34,104 nt of DNA from an uncultured Planctomycetaceae bacterium (GCA_937926325.1 CALAZQ010000085.1:1-34104); one strand, 5' to 3'. Counted from the stretch's first letter, positions 1 to 7,586 are shown. Notes: generated by a model from the sequence alone, not told the origin. Program-made: numbers and translations.

Positions 1-23
1 GCTCAAGCAATCGAGGGAAGGGA

Positions 24-101
24 GGCTCGGGGGTCGGCGAACGCTCGAGGAGCGTTGGGCGTATCCTCGCCCCGCGACGAGACTTTTGCCGCCCCCGAGC
101 C
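24..101 (+). repeat. 78-bp palindromic repeat, copy 1
   Basis: The element begins with GGCTCGGGGG and ends with its exact reverse complement CCCCCGAGCC. Pairing continues inward (GGGTCGGC with GCCGCCC, one irregularity). Inside is a perfect 7-bp hairpin AACGCTC-GAG-GAGCGTT, then a weaker CTCG/CGAG stem. The copy is identical over 78 bp to the inverted copy at 7166-7243 and differs at one base from the copy at 4217-4294. Similarity continues on the right to GGCCGGAT at about 115-122. It lies 26 bp past the stop codon of the TPR gene that ends at 128 on the minus strand. No ORF is inside. It could be a REP/MITE-type repeat, a terminator, or both. Confidence 0.9.
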
Positions 102-127
102 GGCGATACAAGGAGGCCGGATGCCGT

Positions 128-2563
128 CTATCGCAGCAGGTTGCCGGTCGACTCGACGCGGGTGGCCATCTCGGCGTAGGCCTGCGACTTGTCGGTGTCG
201 CCCTGTTCGGCATACATCGTGGAGAGATTGCCATAGGCGACCGACAGGGCCCGCTCGTCGAGCTGCTTCCGGTCGACGGCTTCAACCATCAGGTCCACGC
301 CGGTTCGGCTGAGGTCGATGGCATCTTCCCGGCGTTCGACCTGCCAGTAGGAGATCGCCATGCTGACGAACGACTCGCCCACGCGACCGATCTCCTCATC
401 GGTGATGACCTCTTCATTCCGATTCCAGAGTGGAATCGCCTTGTCGAACCAGGTGACGGCCGTGGCGTGGTCGCTGTTCCGCAGGCTGTGCATGATGCCG
501 ATCTGGAACATCAGGTCACCAAGATCCTTCCGCTCGATTGCCGTCAGTTCCCGATGCTCAGCCCCCCGTTCAAGATAGGCGACTGTCAAGGTGGCATTGT
601 CGAGCATGTCTTCGGCGTCGCCCCGCTTCCGGGCGGCGGCCAGGGCGTCGGCGAGGCCGCAGCCGACCTGCCAGTCGATCTGCCGGCGTCGCCAGGGGTC
701 GGTCACCGAGTCATTCATCCGCTCCCGCAGTTCCAGCAGCCGCTTGACCCAGGGCACCGCTTCGACAGCATTGGCCGAACCGGCCGCCACCGACAGGGCG
801 CCACAGCTCAGTTCCAACTCGAGCCGATCCCGGTCCGGGTCGTCGGCATCGAGATTCGCCACGATGCCGTTGGCCCGGCTGATCCACTTGGGAATCACCC
901 GATTTTTCTGCTGCCAGGTTCCTTGGGCAATGGCCTCCGCGGTGCCAAGGTGGGCATCGAGCAGAACCCGGCGGGCCACTGAGCGAACATTGTCGGAACG
1001 ACTGGCGGCCAGCGGGGTCGCCTTGCGGATTGCCTCGGTGAACAGATCGACCGCCTGCTCAAAGGCGGGCTCATCCTTGGCCAGTTCGACGCGGGCCCGC
1101 AGTTTGCCAGCCTGGGCGGCCAGCAGCGAAGACACGCTCGGCCGCTCCACCAGGGCATCGATTGCCGCATCGGCGTCAGCGGTCCGGCCCAGGGCCAGCA
1201 GAATCTCAGCCCGCTTCAGGCCCGTCCAGGCATCCCCGGGGCCGAGTTGTTCGGCCTTGTCGGCCAGTTTGAGGGCGGTCTGCCAGCGGCCTTCGTCACA
1301 CATCAGCGCCAGCAGCAGGCGATGGGCCCGCAGGTGGGTCGGGTCGATTTCGATGGCGTACTGGAGGTCGGCGACTGCATAGGCCGCACTGGTGTTGATT
1401 TCCCCCTCAGCCCGCAGCACGAATGAGTCGGGGTCGAGTGGCTCCAGCAGCACCGCCGTGGCCGAGGTCGTGCCCGCCTCCAGGCTGAACATCACGCCAC
1501 GCTCCGGGAAAACCTGCCCGATGGCCGTGCCGGTGTCGTCCAGGACGGCCACGGTGCGGAGGTCGGCGATCTCGAGTTGCTTGGCGAGGTCGGTGGCGGG
1601 TACCGGCTGAGCCAGCTTGATCTGGATGGCGGTGGCGATGCCATCCTTGAAGGTGACGGCAACCCGGTCGAAGGGCTCGATCTCCCAGGCGAAGCATTCG
1701 TTGCCATCCTCACGCGGAACAGCCTGCCCGGGACCCCAGTCGGCGTCGATTTCGGCCCGCGTGGTCTTGCCCGGGTAGGCACCCCGGAAGCTGGCCGGAT
1801 CGATCGCCAGGGTTGGGGTCTCGTCGGGGGCTTCGGCGACCGGTGCGGTCAGGGGTGCGGTGTCGGACGGGTCGGGGGTCTCGGCAACCTGCTGAGGTCT
1901 GGCCACTTTCTCGTCCGAGCGAGCGACGCTGGTCTCGATGGCGGCTGCTTCTGCTGTCGGGCTCGACTGCTGCAGCAGGCTGCGTGCAGCTTCCAGGGGC
2001 CGCTGCCAGGAGGGGCCTTCAGCCGAGTCAGCCCGATTCAGCACGCTCGTCTCGGGGCCGAGAGCAGCCGATCTGCGTGGCGGCTCAACGGTGGTGGTGG
2101 GCTCCGCTGGAACCGATGATGGCTTTGCCTTGGGTTTGGGAAGCAGATCGTTCCAGGCGGCGGCATAGACCTTGGGGTCAAACAGCCGGGCAGCCCGCTC
2201 GGTGAACGACCGGCCGGCTTCAGCGGCAGCGGCCGGCGGCTGCTCAGCCGTCTCATCAGGTGCCTGCCGGTCGCTGGCTGTTGATGCACTCTTCCGGCTA
2301 CCCGCCCGCGGCCTGCCGGCAGTTTTGCCGCCGACATTGGGCCGCACCACCGGGACGATCGCCTCGGTCGGTGGGCTGCCGGCTGATGCCGTGTCACCGC
2401 TGGTTGCGGTTGCTTCTCCGATCGACTTGACCCAGGCGGGAACCTGCATCGGAGTCGGCGAGCGGGGCTCAGCTGCCTGACCAGGGGCAACGAGGCTGAC
2501 GGCGGCAAGGGCGGCCATCGCCGAGAGCAGATGGGCGGTGCGGTGGCGGTGCATCACGATCAC
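128..2563 (-). CDS. Secreted tetratricopeptide-repeat protein, function unknown
   Basis: An 811-residue protein. The start chosen is GTG at 2563 because GGAGG lies 8 nt upstream (2572-2576); an in-frame ATG at 2554 and a longer reading from 2698 also exist. The N-terminus (MHRHRTAHLLSAMAALAAVSLVAPGQA) has the basic, hydrophobic and small-residue parts of a signal peptide. A Pro/Ala-rich low-complexity stretch of roughly 220 residues follows. Around residues 255-375 is a compact region beginning FRGAYPGKTTRAEI, with alternating strand-like segments that I cannot assign. From about 380 to the end the protein is helical, with TPR-like repeats such as AYAVADLQYAIEIDPTHLRAH and AVTWFDKAIPLWNR. It is divergent from hemG with a 125-bp gap. 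The likely role is an envelope scaffold or interaction protein. No catalytic motif was seen. Confidence is high for the gene and for TPR, low for function. Confidence 0.85.
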   Translation of the reverse strand: MIVMHRHRTAHLLSAMAALAAVSLVAPGQAAEPRSPTPMQVPAWVKSIGEATATSGDTASAGSPPTEAIVPVVRPNVGGKTAGRPRAGSRKSASTASDRQAPDETAEQPPAAAAEAGRSFTERAARLFDPKVYAAAWNDLLPKPKAKPSSVPAEPTTTVEPPRRSAALGPETSVLNRADSAEGPSWQRPLEAARSLLQQSSPTAEAAAIETSVARSDEKVARPQQVAETPDPSDTAPLTAPVAEAPDETPTLAIDPASFRGAYPGKTTRAEIDADWGPGQAVPREDGNECFAWEIEPFDRVAVTFKDGIATAIQIKLAQPVPATDLAKQLEIADLRTVAVLDDTGTAIGQVFPERGVMFSLEAGTTSATAVLLEPLDPDSFVLRAEGEINTSAAYAVADLQYAIEIDPTHLRAHRLLLALMCDEGRWQTALKLADKAEQLGPGDAWTGLKRAEILLALGRTADADAAIDALVERPSVSSLLAAQAGKLRARVELAKDEPAFEQAVDLFTEAIRKATPLAASRSDNVRSVARRVLLDAHLGTAEAIAQGTWQQKNRVIPKWISRANGIVANLDADDPDRDRLELELSCGALSVAAGSANAVEAVPWVKRLLELRERMNDSVTDPWRRRQIDWQVGCGLADALAAARKRGDAEDMLDNATLTVAYLERGAEHRELTAIERKDLGDLMFQIGIMHSLRNSDHATAVTWFDKAIPLWNRNEEVITDEEIGRVGESFVSMAISYWQVERREDAIDLSRTGVDLMVEAVDRKQLDERALSVAYGNLSTMYAEQGDTDKSQAYAEMATRVESTGNLLR

Positions 2564-2571
2564 GATTCGTA

Positions 2572-2576
2572 CCTCC
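2572..2576 (-). promoter_or_regulatory. Shine-Dalgarno site deciding a GTG start
   Basis: The minus strand reads GGAGG followed by 8 nt and then GTG (2563). This spacing fits GTG 2563 better than ATG 2554, which is 17 nt away, or the far-upstream in-frame codon at 2698. Confidence 0.65.
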
Positions 2577-2688
2577 GAGGACACGCGGACATCCGCCACC
2601 CGGCGAAGCCCGACGTGGGGGGGACGGTAGGTATCGAGAAAAATGACGTCCAGACCAAAATGCAGGGGGTATCCTGAGTTTTCATCCC

Positions 2689-4167
2689 ATGCCACCACCC
2701 TCGCAGTTACCGATGGCTCCGCATTCTCCAGACGGCCCGCATTTCGTCGTCATTGGCGGTGGCCTGGCCGGTCTCGCCGCGGCAGAGTGGCTGGCCGCCG
2801 AGCAGGAAAGCCGCGGACATCGGCGCATCACCCTGCTGGAGGCTGGTTCCCGCCTGGGCGGTGTGATCGAAACCATCAGGCAGGACGGCTGGCTGATTGA
2901 ACGCTCAGCCGACAGCTTTCTGGCGGCCCGTCCCGAAGGAATTGAGCTGGTTCGCCGGCTCGGGCTGGAGGGCGAACTGGTGGGCGTGGCCCCTGCCGTC
3001 CGGCGGGCATTGGTCTGGTCCGAGCCTCGGCGGGCTGCGGCCGGACGGCTGGTGCCGGTGCCGGCTGGGTTTCGGCTGTTGGCACCGGGAAAACTTTCCA
3101 GCGTGCTCGCCTCGCCGCTGCTCTCCTGGCCGGCCCGCCTGCGGGTGGCTGCCGAACGGTTCGTGCCCCCCCGGCTTGCCCCTGAGGCCGAGCATGACGA
3201 AAGCCTTGAGTCGTTCGCCGTCCGCCGGCTCGGCCGGACGGCCTTTGACCAACTTGTTCAGCCGTTGGTTTCGGGCATCTGGACCGCCGACCCGGCCCGG
3301 CTGAGCATGGCCGCCGCCTGTCCAGAGTTTTTGGCGATGGAACGGGAGCAGGGCAGCCTCACCCGCGGCGAACGGCTGCGGCTGCGGGCGGCCGGTGCGG
3401 CCGCCGAGGCACGGGGAGCCCGCTACGGCCAGTTCGTCTCGTTCCAAAACGGCATGCAGACACTCATTGATGGGATCAGCCGGCGGCTGGCGGACAGCGG
3501 CGTCGAAATCGCGTATCGGCAGGTGACGTCATTGCGGCCAGCAGCCGGCGGCTGGCGGCTGGAACTGGCCGACGGCAGTCCGCTGGATGCCACCGGCGTT
3601 GTCGTGGCGGTGCCCCCTCGGGCGGCCAGCCGGCTGCTCGAACCGGTCGCACCGGCTCTGGCCGCCGATCTCGGCGGAATCGAGACAGCCGGTGCGGCCA
3701 TCGTTTCGCTGGGGTTTGCCCGCGAGCAGGTCGGCCATCCGCTCGCTGCGGCCGGCATGGTGGTGCCGCGGGCCAGCGGCCGGCGTCTGCTGGCAGCGAG
3801 TTTTTCCAGCAGCAAATTCGCCGGCCGGGCACCGACGGGTTCCGTTCTCATCCGGGGCTTCATCGGCGGGGCGCTCGACCCCGGGGTTGCCAGCCTGCCG
3901 GATCAGGAGGTCATTGCTCTCGTGCTCAGCGACCTCAGCGAGATGCTCGGTATTCGGGGCCGACCGACGCTTGTTCGGATTGACCGCTGGCACGACGCGA
4001 TGCCGCAGTATCACGTCGGGCATTGCGACCGAATCGCCCGCATTCAACACGCGGAGGCGGCATTGCCAGGTTTCGGCCTTGCCGGTGGGGCCTACACCGG
4101 GGTCGGCATCCCGCAGGTGATCGGCTCAGGCCAGCGGGCAGCAGCGTTGGCGGTCACTCATCGCTAG
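2689..4167 (+). CDS. hemG: Protoporphyrinogen/coproporphyrinogen oxidase (FAD-dependent, HemG/HemY type)
   Basis: A 492-residue flavoprotein of the family that removes six electrons from protoporphyrinogen IX, or from coproporphyrinogen III in the coproporphyrin-dependent route, late in haem synthesis. The N-terminus carries a Rossmann dinucleotide motif, VIGGGLAGLAAAEWL (about residues 21-35), with acidic E51 at the end of the second strand (ITLLEAGSRLGG), both typical of the amine-oxidase/PPOX fold. RSADSFLAARPEG and FDQLVQPLVSGIWTADP match conserved PPOX segments. The C-terminal GFGLAGGAYTGVGIPQVIGSGQRAA is the second FAD-contact region. Length is normal for the family (about 450-500). An alternative ATG lies at 2713; neither start has a good Shine-Dalgarno. 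No other haem gene is adjacent. Which porphyrinogen is used cannot be read from the sequence. Confidence 0.93.
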   Translation: MPPPSQLPMAPHSPDGPHFVVIGGGLAGLAAAEWLAAEQESRGHRRITLLEAGSRLGGVIETIRQDGWLIERSADSFLAARPEGIELVRRLGLEGELVGVAPAVRRALVWSEPRRAAAGRLVPVPAGFRLLAPGKLSSVLASPLLSWPARLRVAAERFVPPRLAPEAEHDESLESFAVRRLGRTAFDQLVQPLVSGIWTADPARLSMAAACPEFLAMEREQGSLTRGERLRLRAAGAAAEARGARYGQFVSFQNGMQTLIDGISRRLADSGVEIAYRQVTSLRPAAGGWRLELADGSPLDATGVVVAVPPRAASRLLEPVAPALAADLGGIETAGAAIVSLGFAREQVGHPLAAAGMVVPRASGRRLLAASFSSSKFAGRAPTGSVLIRGFIGGALDPGVASLPDQEVIALVLSDLSEMLGIRGRPTLVRIDRWHDAMPQYHVGHCDRIARIQHAEAALPGFGLAGGAYTGVGIPQVIGSGQRAAALAVTHR

Positions 4168-4216
4168 ACCGCATCCTCGGTAGCCATCGCCGCGATCAGC
4201 CAACCTCGGAAAGGGA

Positions 4217-4294
4217 GGCTCGGGGGTCGGCGAACGCTCGAGGAGCGTCGGGCGTATCCTCGCCCCGCGACGAGACTTTTGCCGCCCCCGAGCC
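4217..4294 (+). repeat. 78-bp palindromic repeat, copy 2
   Basis: Same element and orientation as copy 1, with the same 10-bp terminal inverted repeat. It differs from copies 1 and 3 at a single position (GAGCGTC instead of GAGCGTT), which weakens only the closing pair of the inner hairpin. Flanking similarity on the right extends to GGCCGGAT at about 4308-4315. It lies between the convergent 3' ends of hemG (stop at 4167) and the small basic protein gene (stop at 4356). Confidence 0.9.
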
Positions 4295-4355
4295 GGCGAG
4301 ACACGGGGGCCGGATGGTGCCTCAACAACCCGGAGGCCTGGCGAGGCAAAGGCCG

Positions 4356-4583
4356 CTACTTCTTCTTGCCCTTCTTGCCTTCCTCGGCGGTGTCGTCGGC
4401 CTTGGTCTTCTTTTTCTTTTTCATCGAGATCTTATAGACCCTGACCTTGGGCAGCCCGAGAGGGCTCTGGCCGTCCTCCCACCGTTCAAGCTCCTTGAGC
4501 TTGGCGATTCGCTCGGCCCGCCTGAGAACGCCGCGACTGCCGCCGCCACCTTTGCGGATCCGGAGACTTTTGTTCATCGTCAT
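4356..4583 (-). CDS. Small basic protein (Planctomycetes/Verrucomicrobia/Chlamydiae family)
   Basis: 75 residues, very basic, ending in a Lys-rich tail (KKKKKTKAD then KKGKKK). The core LRRAERIAKLKELERWEDGQSPLGLPKVRV matches what I recall of a short protein family conserved in the PVC group and annotated only as small basic protein (TIGR04137-like); this is from memory. The basic character suggests rRNA or ribosome association, but that is inference. The first ATG is preferred because GAGG lies about 10 nt upstream; a second ATG two codons later is possible. It lies downstream of the kinase gene on the same strand with a 119-bp gap. Repeat copy 2 lies 61 bp past its stop codon. Confidence 0.85.
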   Translation of the reverse strand: MTMNKSLRIRKGGGGSRGVLRRAERIAKLKELERWEDGQSPLGLPKVRVYKISMKKKKKTKADDTAEEGKKGKKK

Positions 4584-4702
4584 GGCAGTGATTCCTCAAA
4601 CGCTGGCGGGCTCTGATCGGGTGCTGATTTGTTGCCGGCATAACTGTCCGACAGAATCCCACAGTGTAGGTGCCCTCGCCCGGGCTGCAAGGGTGGCGGC
4701 AG

Positions 4703-5560
4703 TTACAGCCGAGCAATTCGACCGAGGAAAACCCGGAACGATTCGGGGCGTTCTTCGGGCTCGGCCCGCAGGCAGTCCATGATGGCCCCCGCGAGGCTTG
4801 CGGGAATGTCGCTGTTCCGCTCCCTGATATCCGGGGGGGGCGTGTCGTGGGCCAAGGCCGCCCGAGCATTCCCGCCCGGCCAGGGCAGGAGCCCGCAGCA
4901 GATTTCGTAGGCCGTCACGCCGAATGAAAAAATATCGAGCTGGCGACTGCACTGGCGGCGGCGGATCACCTCTGGCGCCATGTAGTTCGGCGTGCCGGTG
5001 CGATTGCCGGGTCGCAGGAACGGGGGAGCGTCGGGCACCGACAGCCCAAAGTCAAACAGGGTCACCCGGCCCTTCGGGCTGAGCATGAGATTCCGGGGGC
5101 AGATGTCACGGTGGACGAACCCCGCCTCATGGACCACTGCCAGGGCTGAGGCTGCCTGACGAATAATGTCGATCCGCTCCGGAAGGCTCAGCGGGTCCCC
5201 CCGCTTCAGCCGCAGGTGAACCAGACTGCCTTCGAGAAACTCCTGGACCAGGTACTGGCCACCGTCATGGGTGCGGCCGAACTCGTGGGTGACCACGATG
5301 TGGTCGCCTTTGATCTGGCTGCTGATTTCGCCCTCACTCGGCTTGTTCAGCCCCTTGAAGCGGGCCTCGATCGGTGCAAGTTTGGCGGTGTCGGGAAGCT
5401 TCAGTCCGACGATCTGGCCCGATTCGCTGTCACGAACCTTGAAAAACCGGGACATCGTCCCGGCGATGCCCTCCCCCAGTGGTTCGAACCGTTTCCAGAC
5501 ATGAACCTTTGGCCGGCCGCCACCGCCGAACAAAGAAGCCACCAGAGAGCGAAGATTCAT
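4703..5560 (-). CDS. Eukaryote-like protein kinase with Cys in the catalytic loop
   Basis: 285 residues forming a single protein kinase domain with no membrane segment or sensor domain. Visible motifs: a Gly-rich loop region LGEGIAGTMSRFFKV (28-42), the ATP lysine K54 in VGLKLP, the catalytic loop HRDICPRN (H150, R151, D152, N157), DFG (D170), a GTPNYMAPE activation-segment end (APE 195-197) and LDIFSFG (D209). All essential kinase residues are present except the Lys two positions after the catalytic Asp of HRDLKPxN, which is Cys154 here; Arg156 follows as in tyrosine kinases (HRDLAARN). It is probably an active soluble kinase of unknown substrate. The gene lies between the coiled-coil gene (57-bp gap) and the small basic protein gene on the same strand. 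Confidence 0.92.
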   Translation of the reverse strand: MNLRSLVASLFGGGGRPKVHVWKRFEPLGEGIAGTMSRFFKVRDSESGQIVGLKLPDTAKLAPIEARFKGLNKPSEGEISSQIKGDHIVVTHEFGRTHDGGQYLVQEFLEGSLVHLRLKRGDPLSLPERIDIIRQAASALAVVHEAGFVHRDICPRNLMLSPKGRVTLFDFGLSVPDAPPFLRPGNRTGTPNYMAPEVIRRRQCSRQLDIFSFGVTAYEICCGLLPWPGGNARAALAHDTPPPDIRERNSDIPASLAGAIMDCLRAEPEERPESFRVFLGRIARL

Positions 5561-5617
5561 GGGCTCAAACAGACCCTATCTGCCGGACCGGTTGCCGACG
5601 CCAGAGGAGCTGGCCGT

Positions 5618-5785
5618 TCAGTGTTTCAGCGCCGACAGCTCCTCGCGGGCAGCGGTCAGTTCCACTTCCAGCCGGGGAATTTCGGCCGGATCGTCGGGCT
5701 GTTTTTTGGCGGCGGCCAGCAACTGCTGCAGCTTGGCAACCTTTTGCTGCAGAACTTCAATCCGTTTTTTGGTTTTCTTGTCCAT
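5618..5785 (-). CDS. Small coiled-coil protein, unknown function
   Basis: 55 residues from the ATG at 5785 (MDKKTKKRIEVLQQKVAKLQ); an ATG 39 bp further upstream gives a less natural N-terminus. The protein is a Lys-rich helical hairpin: a heptad-like helix, the turn KKQPDDPAEIPR, then a second helix ending EELSALKH. I recall very similar short proteins in other planctomycetes, annotated as hypothetical. It lies 57 bp before the kinase gene and 68 bp after the CopD-like gene on the same strand, so co-transcription is plausible. A role as kinase partner or ribosome-associated factor is speculation. Confidence 0.7.
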   Translation of the reverse strand: MDKKTKKRIEVLQQKVAKLQQLLAAAKKQPDDPAEIPRLEVELTAAREELSALKH

Positions 5786-5853
5786 CAGTGGTCTGCTGTG
5801 GGTGGCGGTGAGCAGCTGGAACAATGCTCAGCAAGCGACTCAGCCGGAGCCGG

Positions 5854-6477
5854 TCACTCGGCCGCCGCTGGCTCAGCCGGTGCCGCATCGCCCTGCTCAC
5901 GAAAGGCGGAGCCCGCGGCCGAGTTCTCATACCGATCCGCCGCGGCGGGCGGGGCTGCTGCCGGCGCATCCAGTTGTACGCCCGTCGCCCCCGTCTCCAG
6001 ATTCGGACCGGTGTGGAGGTTTCGCATCCAGCCGGAAATCATCACCACCGCCACGGCCAAACCGAGGGTCACGCTGAGCCAGCGGGCCCGATCCCGCCGG
6101 ATCCAGGCGGTGCCCGAACCGCGGCCGACCAGCCCGCTCGCCAGGTAGAAGACCCCGAGGGCCAGCAGGAACTTGACGCCAAAGATGGCGTGATAGCTGG
6201 TCTGCCGCATCCACTGGCCGTCCGCCCAGCCCTGGCTTTTCACGGTGTTGTTGAACAGGAGAAAGTTTGTCAGCCCACTGACCAGCAGCAGGGTGATGCC
6301 GCCAATCACCCAGGGCAGCCACCGCCGGCGGACCGCCTCGTGCAGTTTCTCCCGCGTTGCTTCATCGGTTTCGGCAACCGCAGGCAGAAAGGCAAAGCGG
6401 GCAAAGAACAGCCCACCTACCGTCAGCACGGCACCAAGGATATGGGCCCAACGCAGCAAGAGTAGGACGGCATCCAT
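5854..6477 (-). CDS. CopD-like four-helix membrane protein
   Basis: 207 residues. Four hydrophobic segments are visible at about 4-26, 53-75, 97-117 and 131-150. The N-terminal [25 protein letters not shown], with an early His in helix 1, and the later [18 protein letters not shown] resemble the CopD/DUF2269-type fold, in which helix His residues bind haem or metal. The C-terminal 50 or so residues are Ala/Pro-rich and probably unstructured. It is the first gene of a minus-strand group that runs through the coiled-coil protein and kinase, and it is divergent from tadA with a 57-bp gap. Membrane location is clear; copper or haem binding is inference. Confidence 0.75.
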   Translation of the reverse strand: MDAVLLLLRWAHILGAVLTVGGLFFARFAFLPAVAETDEATREKLHEAVRRRWLPWVIGGITLLLVSGLTNFLLFNNTVKSQGWADGQWMRQTSYHAIFGVKFLLALGVFYLASGLVGRGSGTAWIRRDRARWLSVTLGLAVAVVMISGWMRNLHTGPNLETGATGVQLDAPAAAPPAAADRYENSAAGSAFREQGDAAPAEPAAAE

Positions 6478-6534
6478 TCAGACAGCTTCTCCGGGAGCAC
6501 GTGGGGGCGGACGTATAACCTGCTCAATGGTAGC

Positions 6535-7080
6535 ATGCTTCTCGGCACGACCACAGAGGCGACCAGCAGCACCATGGACGAACTTTTCAGGGGGGCGGAG
6601 TGGGAGTCGTTTGAGGCCGCCCTCGGCGGATCCCCGCACGAACGCTGGATGCGGCTGGCCCTCGAGGAGGCCCGCGCGGCCGCCGCGGAAGACGAGGTTC
6701 CCGTCGGTGCGGTGATTCTTGCCGGTGGCCGGGTGATCGCCAGTGGCCACAATCAGCGGGAGCAGTTGGCCGACCCGACGGCCCATGCCGAAATGATCGC
6801 CCTGACCCAGGCGGCGGCCAGCCTCGGTTCCTGGCGACTGGAGCAATGCGTGCTGTATGTCACGCTTGAGCCCTGCCCGATGTGTGCCGGCGCCATCCTC
6901 CAGGCCAGGGTGCCCTGCGTGGTCTGGGGAGCGGCCGACCCCAAGGCGGGAGCGGTCGAATCGCTCTACCGGCTCTTCGATGACAGGCGGCTCAACCATC
7001 GGGTTGAGCATGTCGGGCATGTGCTCGAGACCGAGTGCGGCAGCCTGCTGACGGAGTTCTTCCGCAACAAACGCGGCTAA
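6535..7080 (+). CDS. tadA: tRNA-specific adenosine deaminase TadA
   Basis: Up to 181 residues. The enzyme converts A34 to inosine in tRNA-Arg(ACG). The zinc/cytidine-deaminase signature is complete: H84-A-E86, with the Glu as proton shuttle, and PCPMCAGA with C114 and C117 as zinc ligands. [23 protein letters not shown] and [20 protein letters not shown] match TadA closely, including the C-terminal helix ([11 protein letters not shown]). The start is uncertain: ATG 6535 gives about 38 residues before WMR, while ATG 6574 gives 168 residues, nearer the E. coli length (167). Neither has a clear Shine-Dalgarno. It is convergent with gltA, with repeats filling the 549-bp gap. Confidence 0.95.
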   Translation: MLLGTTTEATSSTMDELFRGAEWESFEAALGGSPHERWMRLALEEARAAAAEDEVPVGAVILAGGRVIASGHNQREQLADPTAHAEMIALTQAAASLGSWRLEQCVLYVTLEPCPMCAGAILQARVPCVVWGAADPKAGAVESLYRLFDDRRLNHRVEHVGHVLETECGSLLTEFFRNKRG

Positions 7081-7165
7081 CTGTCCGCGGAAAAAGCCGT
7101 CCATGGCAATGGTGTTCGGCACGACTGTGTGGCGTTAGACCGCAATCCGGCCCGCGTGTATCGCC

Positions 7166-7243
7166 GGCTCGGGGGCGGCAAAAGTCTCGTCGCGGGGCGA
7201 GGATACGCCCAACGCTCCTCGAGCGTTCGCCGACCCCCGAGCC
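7166..7243 (-). repeat. 78-bp palindromic repeat, copy 3 (inverted)
   Basis: Read on the minus strand it is identical to copy 1 over all 78 bp. The flanking similarity runs on to the GGCCGGAT-like block, seen as ATCCGGCC at about 7145-7152 on the plus strand. It lies 86 bp beyond the tadA stop, between convergent tadA and gltA, and inside the 19-bp inverted-repeat pair at 7105/7486. Confidence 0.9.
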
Positions 7244-7287
7244 TACCCGTTCTGGATCTAATCCCGACTCGATATTCCGGGAGGGGT

Positions 7288-7407
7288 GCTCGTGCCCTGA
7301 GAGCCGGCGTAGCTGGCCAGCGGAGCCATGGATGGCGGAGCGCAGGCAGCTTCGAACGAGCGAAGGCCTGGAGGGCCGCAGCGAGTGTCCGGCGACAGGG
7401 CACGGGC
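7288..7407. repeat. 120-bp imperfect palindrome
   Basis: GCTCGTGCCCTG (7288-7299) pairs with CAGGGCACGGGC (7396-7407) with one mismatch. GCCGG and CCGGC extend the pairing a few bases further in. Internal small hairpins include CTTCG-AACGAG-CGAAG and GGCC-TGGAG-GGCC. It is different in sequence from the 78-bp repeat. It may be a second repeat family, but only one copy is in the window. Confidence 0.5.
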
Positions 7408-7552
7408 AGCCCGACCTACGCTGGACGTCGGTGTTCCCTTCTCAAAAACAGTTCTAAAGTACCGATCGTCTGATGTAGAACGTTACGTGCCGAACACCAT
7501 TGCCCACCATAGCCCTTGCCGGCTCATGCGGGCGAACGCCATTCCACTTGGG

Positions 7553-7586
7553 CAACACCCGAAAACGCCAAGGGTTTTCGGGGTTG
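7553..7586. terminator. Hairpin at the 3' end of gltA (possible terminator)
   Basis: CCCGAAAAC (7558-7566) pairs perfectly with GTTTTCGGG (7574-7582) across a 7-nt loop. CAAC/GTTG extends the stem with a single bulged A. It is centred about 60 bp past the gltA stop codon. No U-tract follows on either strand, so intrinsic termination is not certain. Confidence 0.4.

Larger units (their letters stand above)
7105..7504. mobile_element. 400-bp cassette bounded by 19-bp perfect inverted repeats
   Basis: GGCAATGGTGTTCGGCACG at 7105-7123 recurs as its exact reverse complement at 7486-7504. No convincing ORF lies between the arms. The interval instead holds repeat copy 3 (7166-7243) and another palindrome (7288-7407), and its right part (about 7440-7500) is visibly more AT-rich than the surroundings. 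The layout fits a non-autonomous element or decayed insertion sequence carrying nested smaller repeats. I see no clean target-site duplication. With the rest of 7081-7629, this accounts for the 549-bp gene-free gap between tadA and gltA. Confidence 0.6.

Noticed and set aside
2630..2658. Possible minus-strand promoter (TTGGTC, 17 nt, GATACC) for the TPR gene
   Set aside because: Spacing is right, but only three of six bases match at the -10 box, which is too weak to call.
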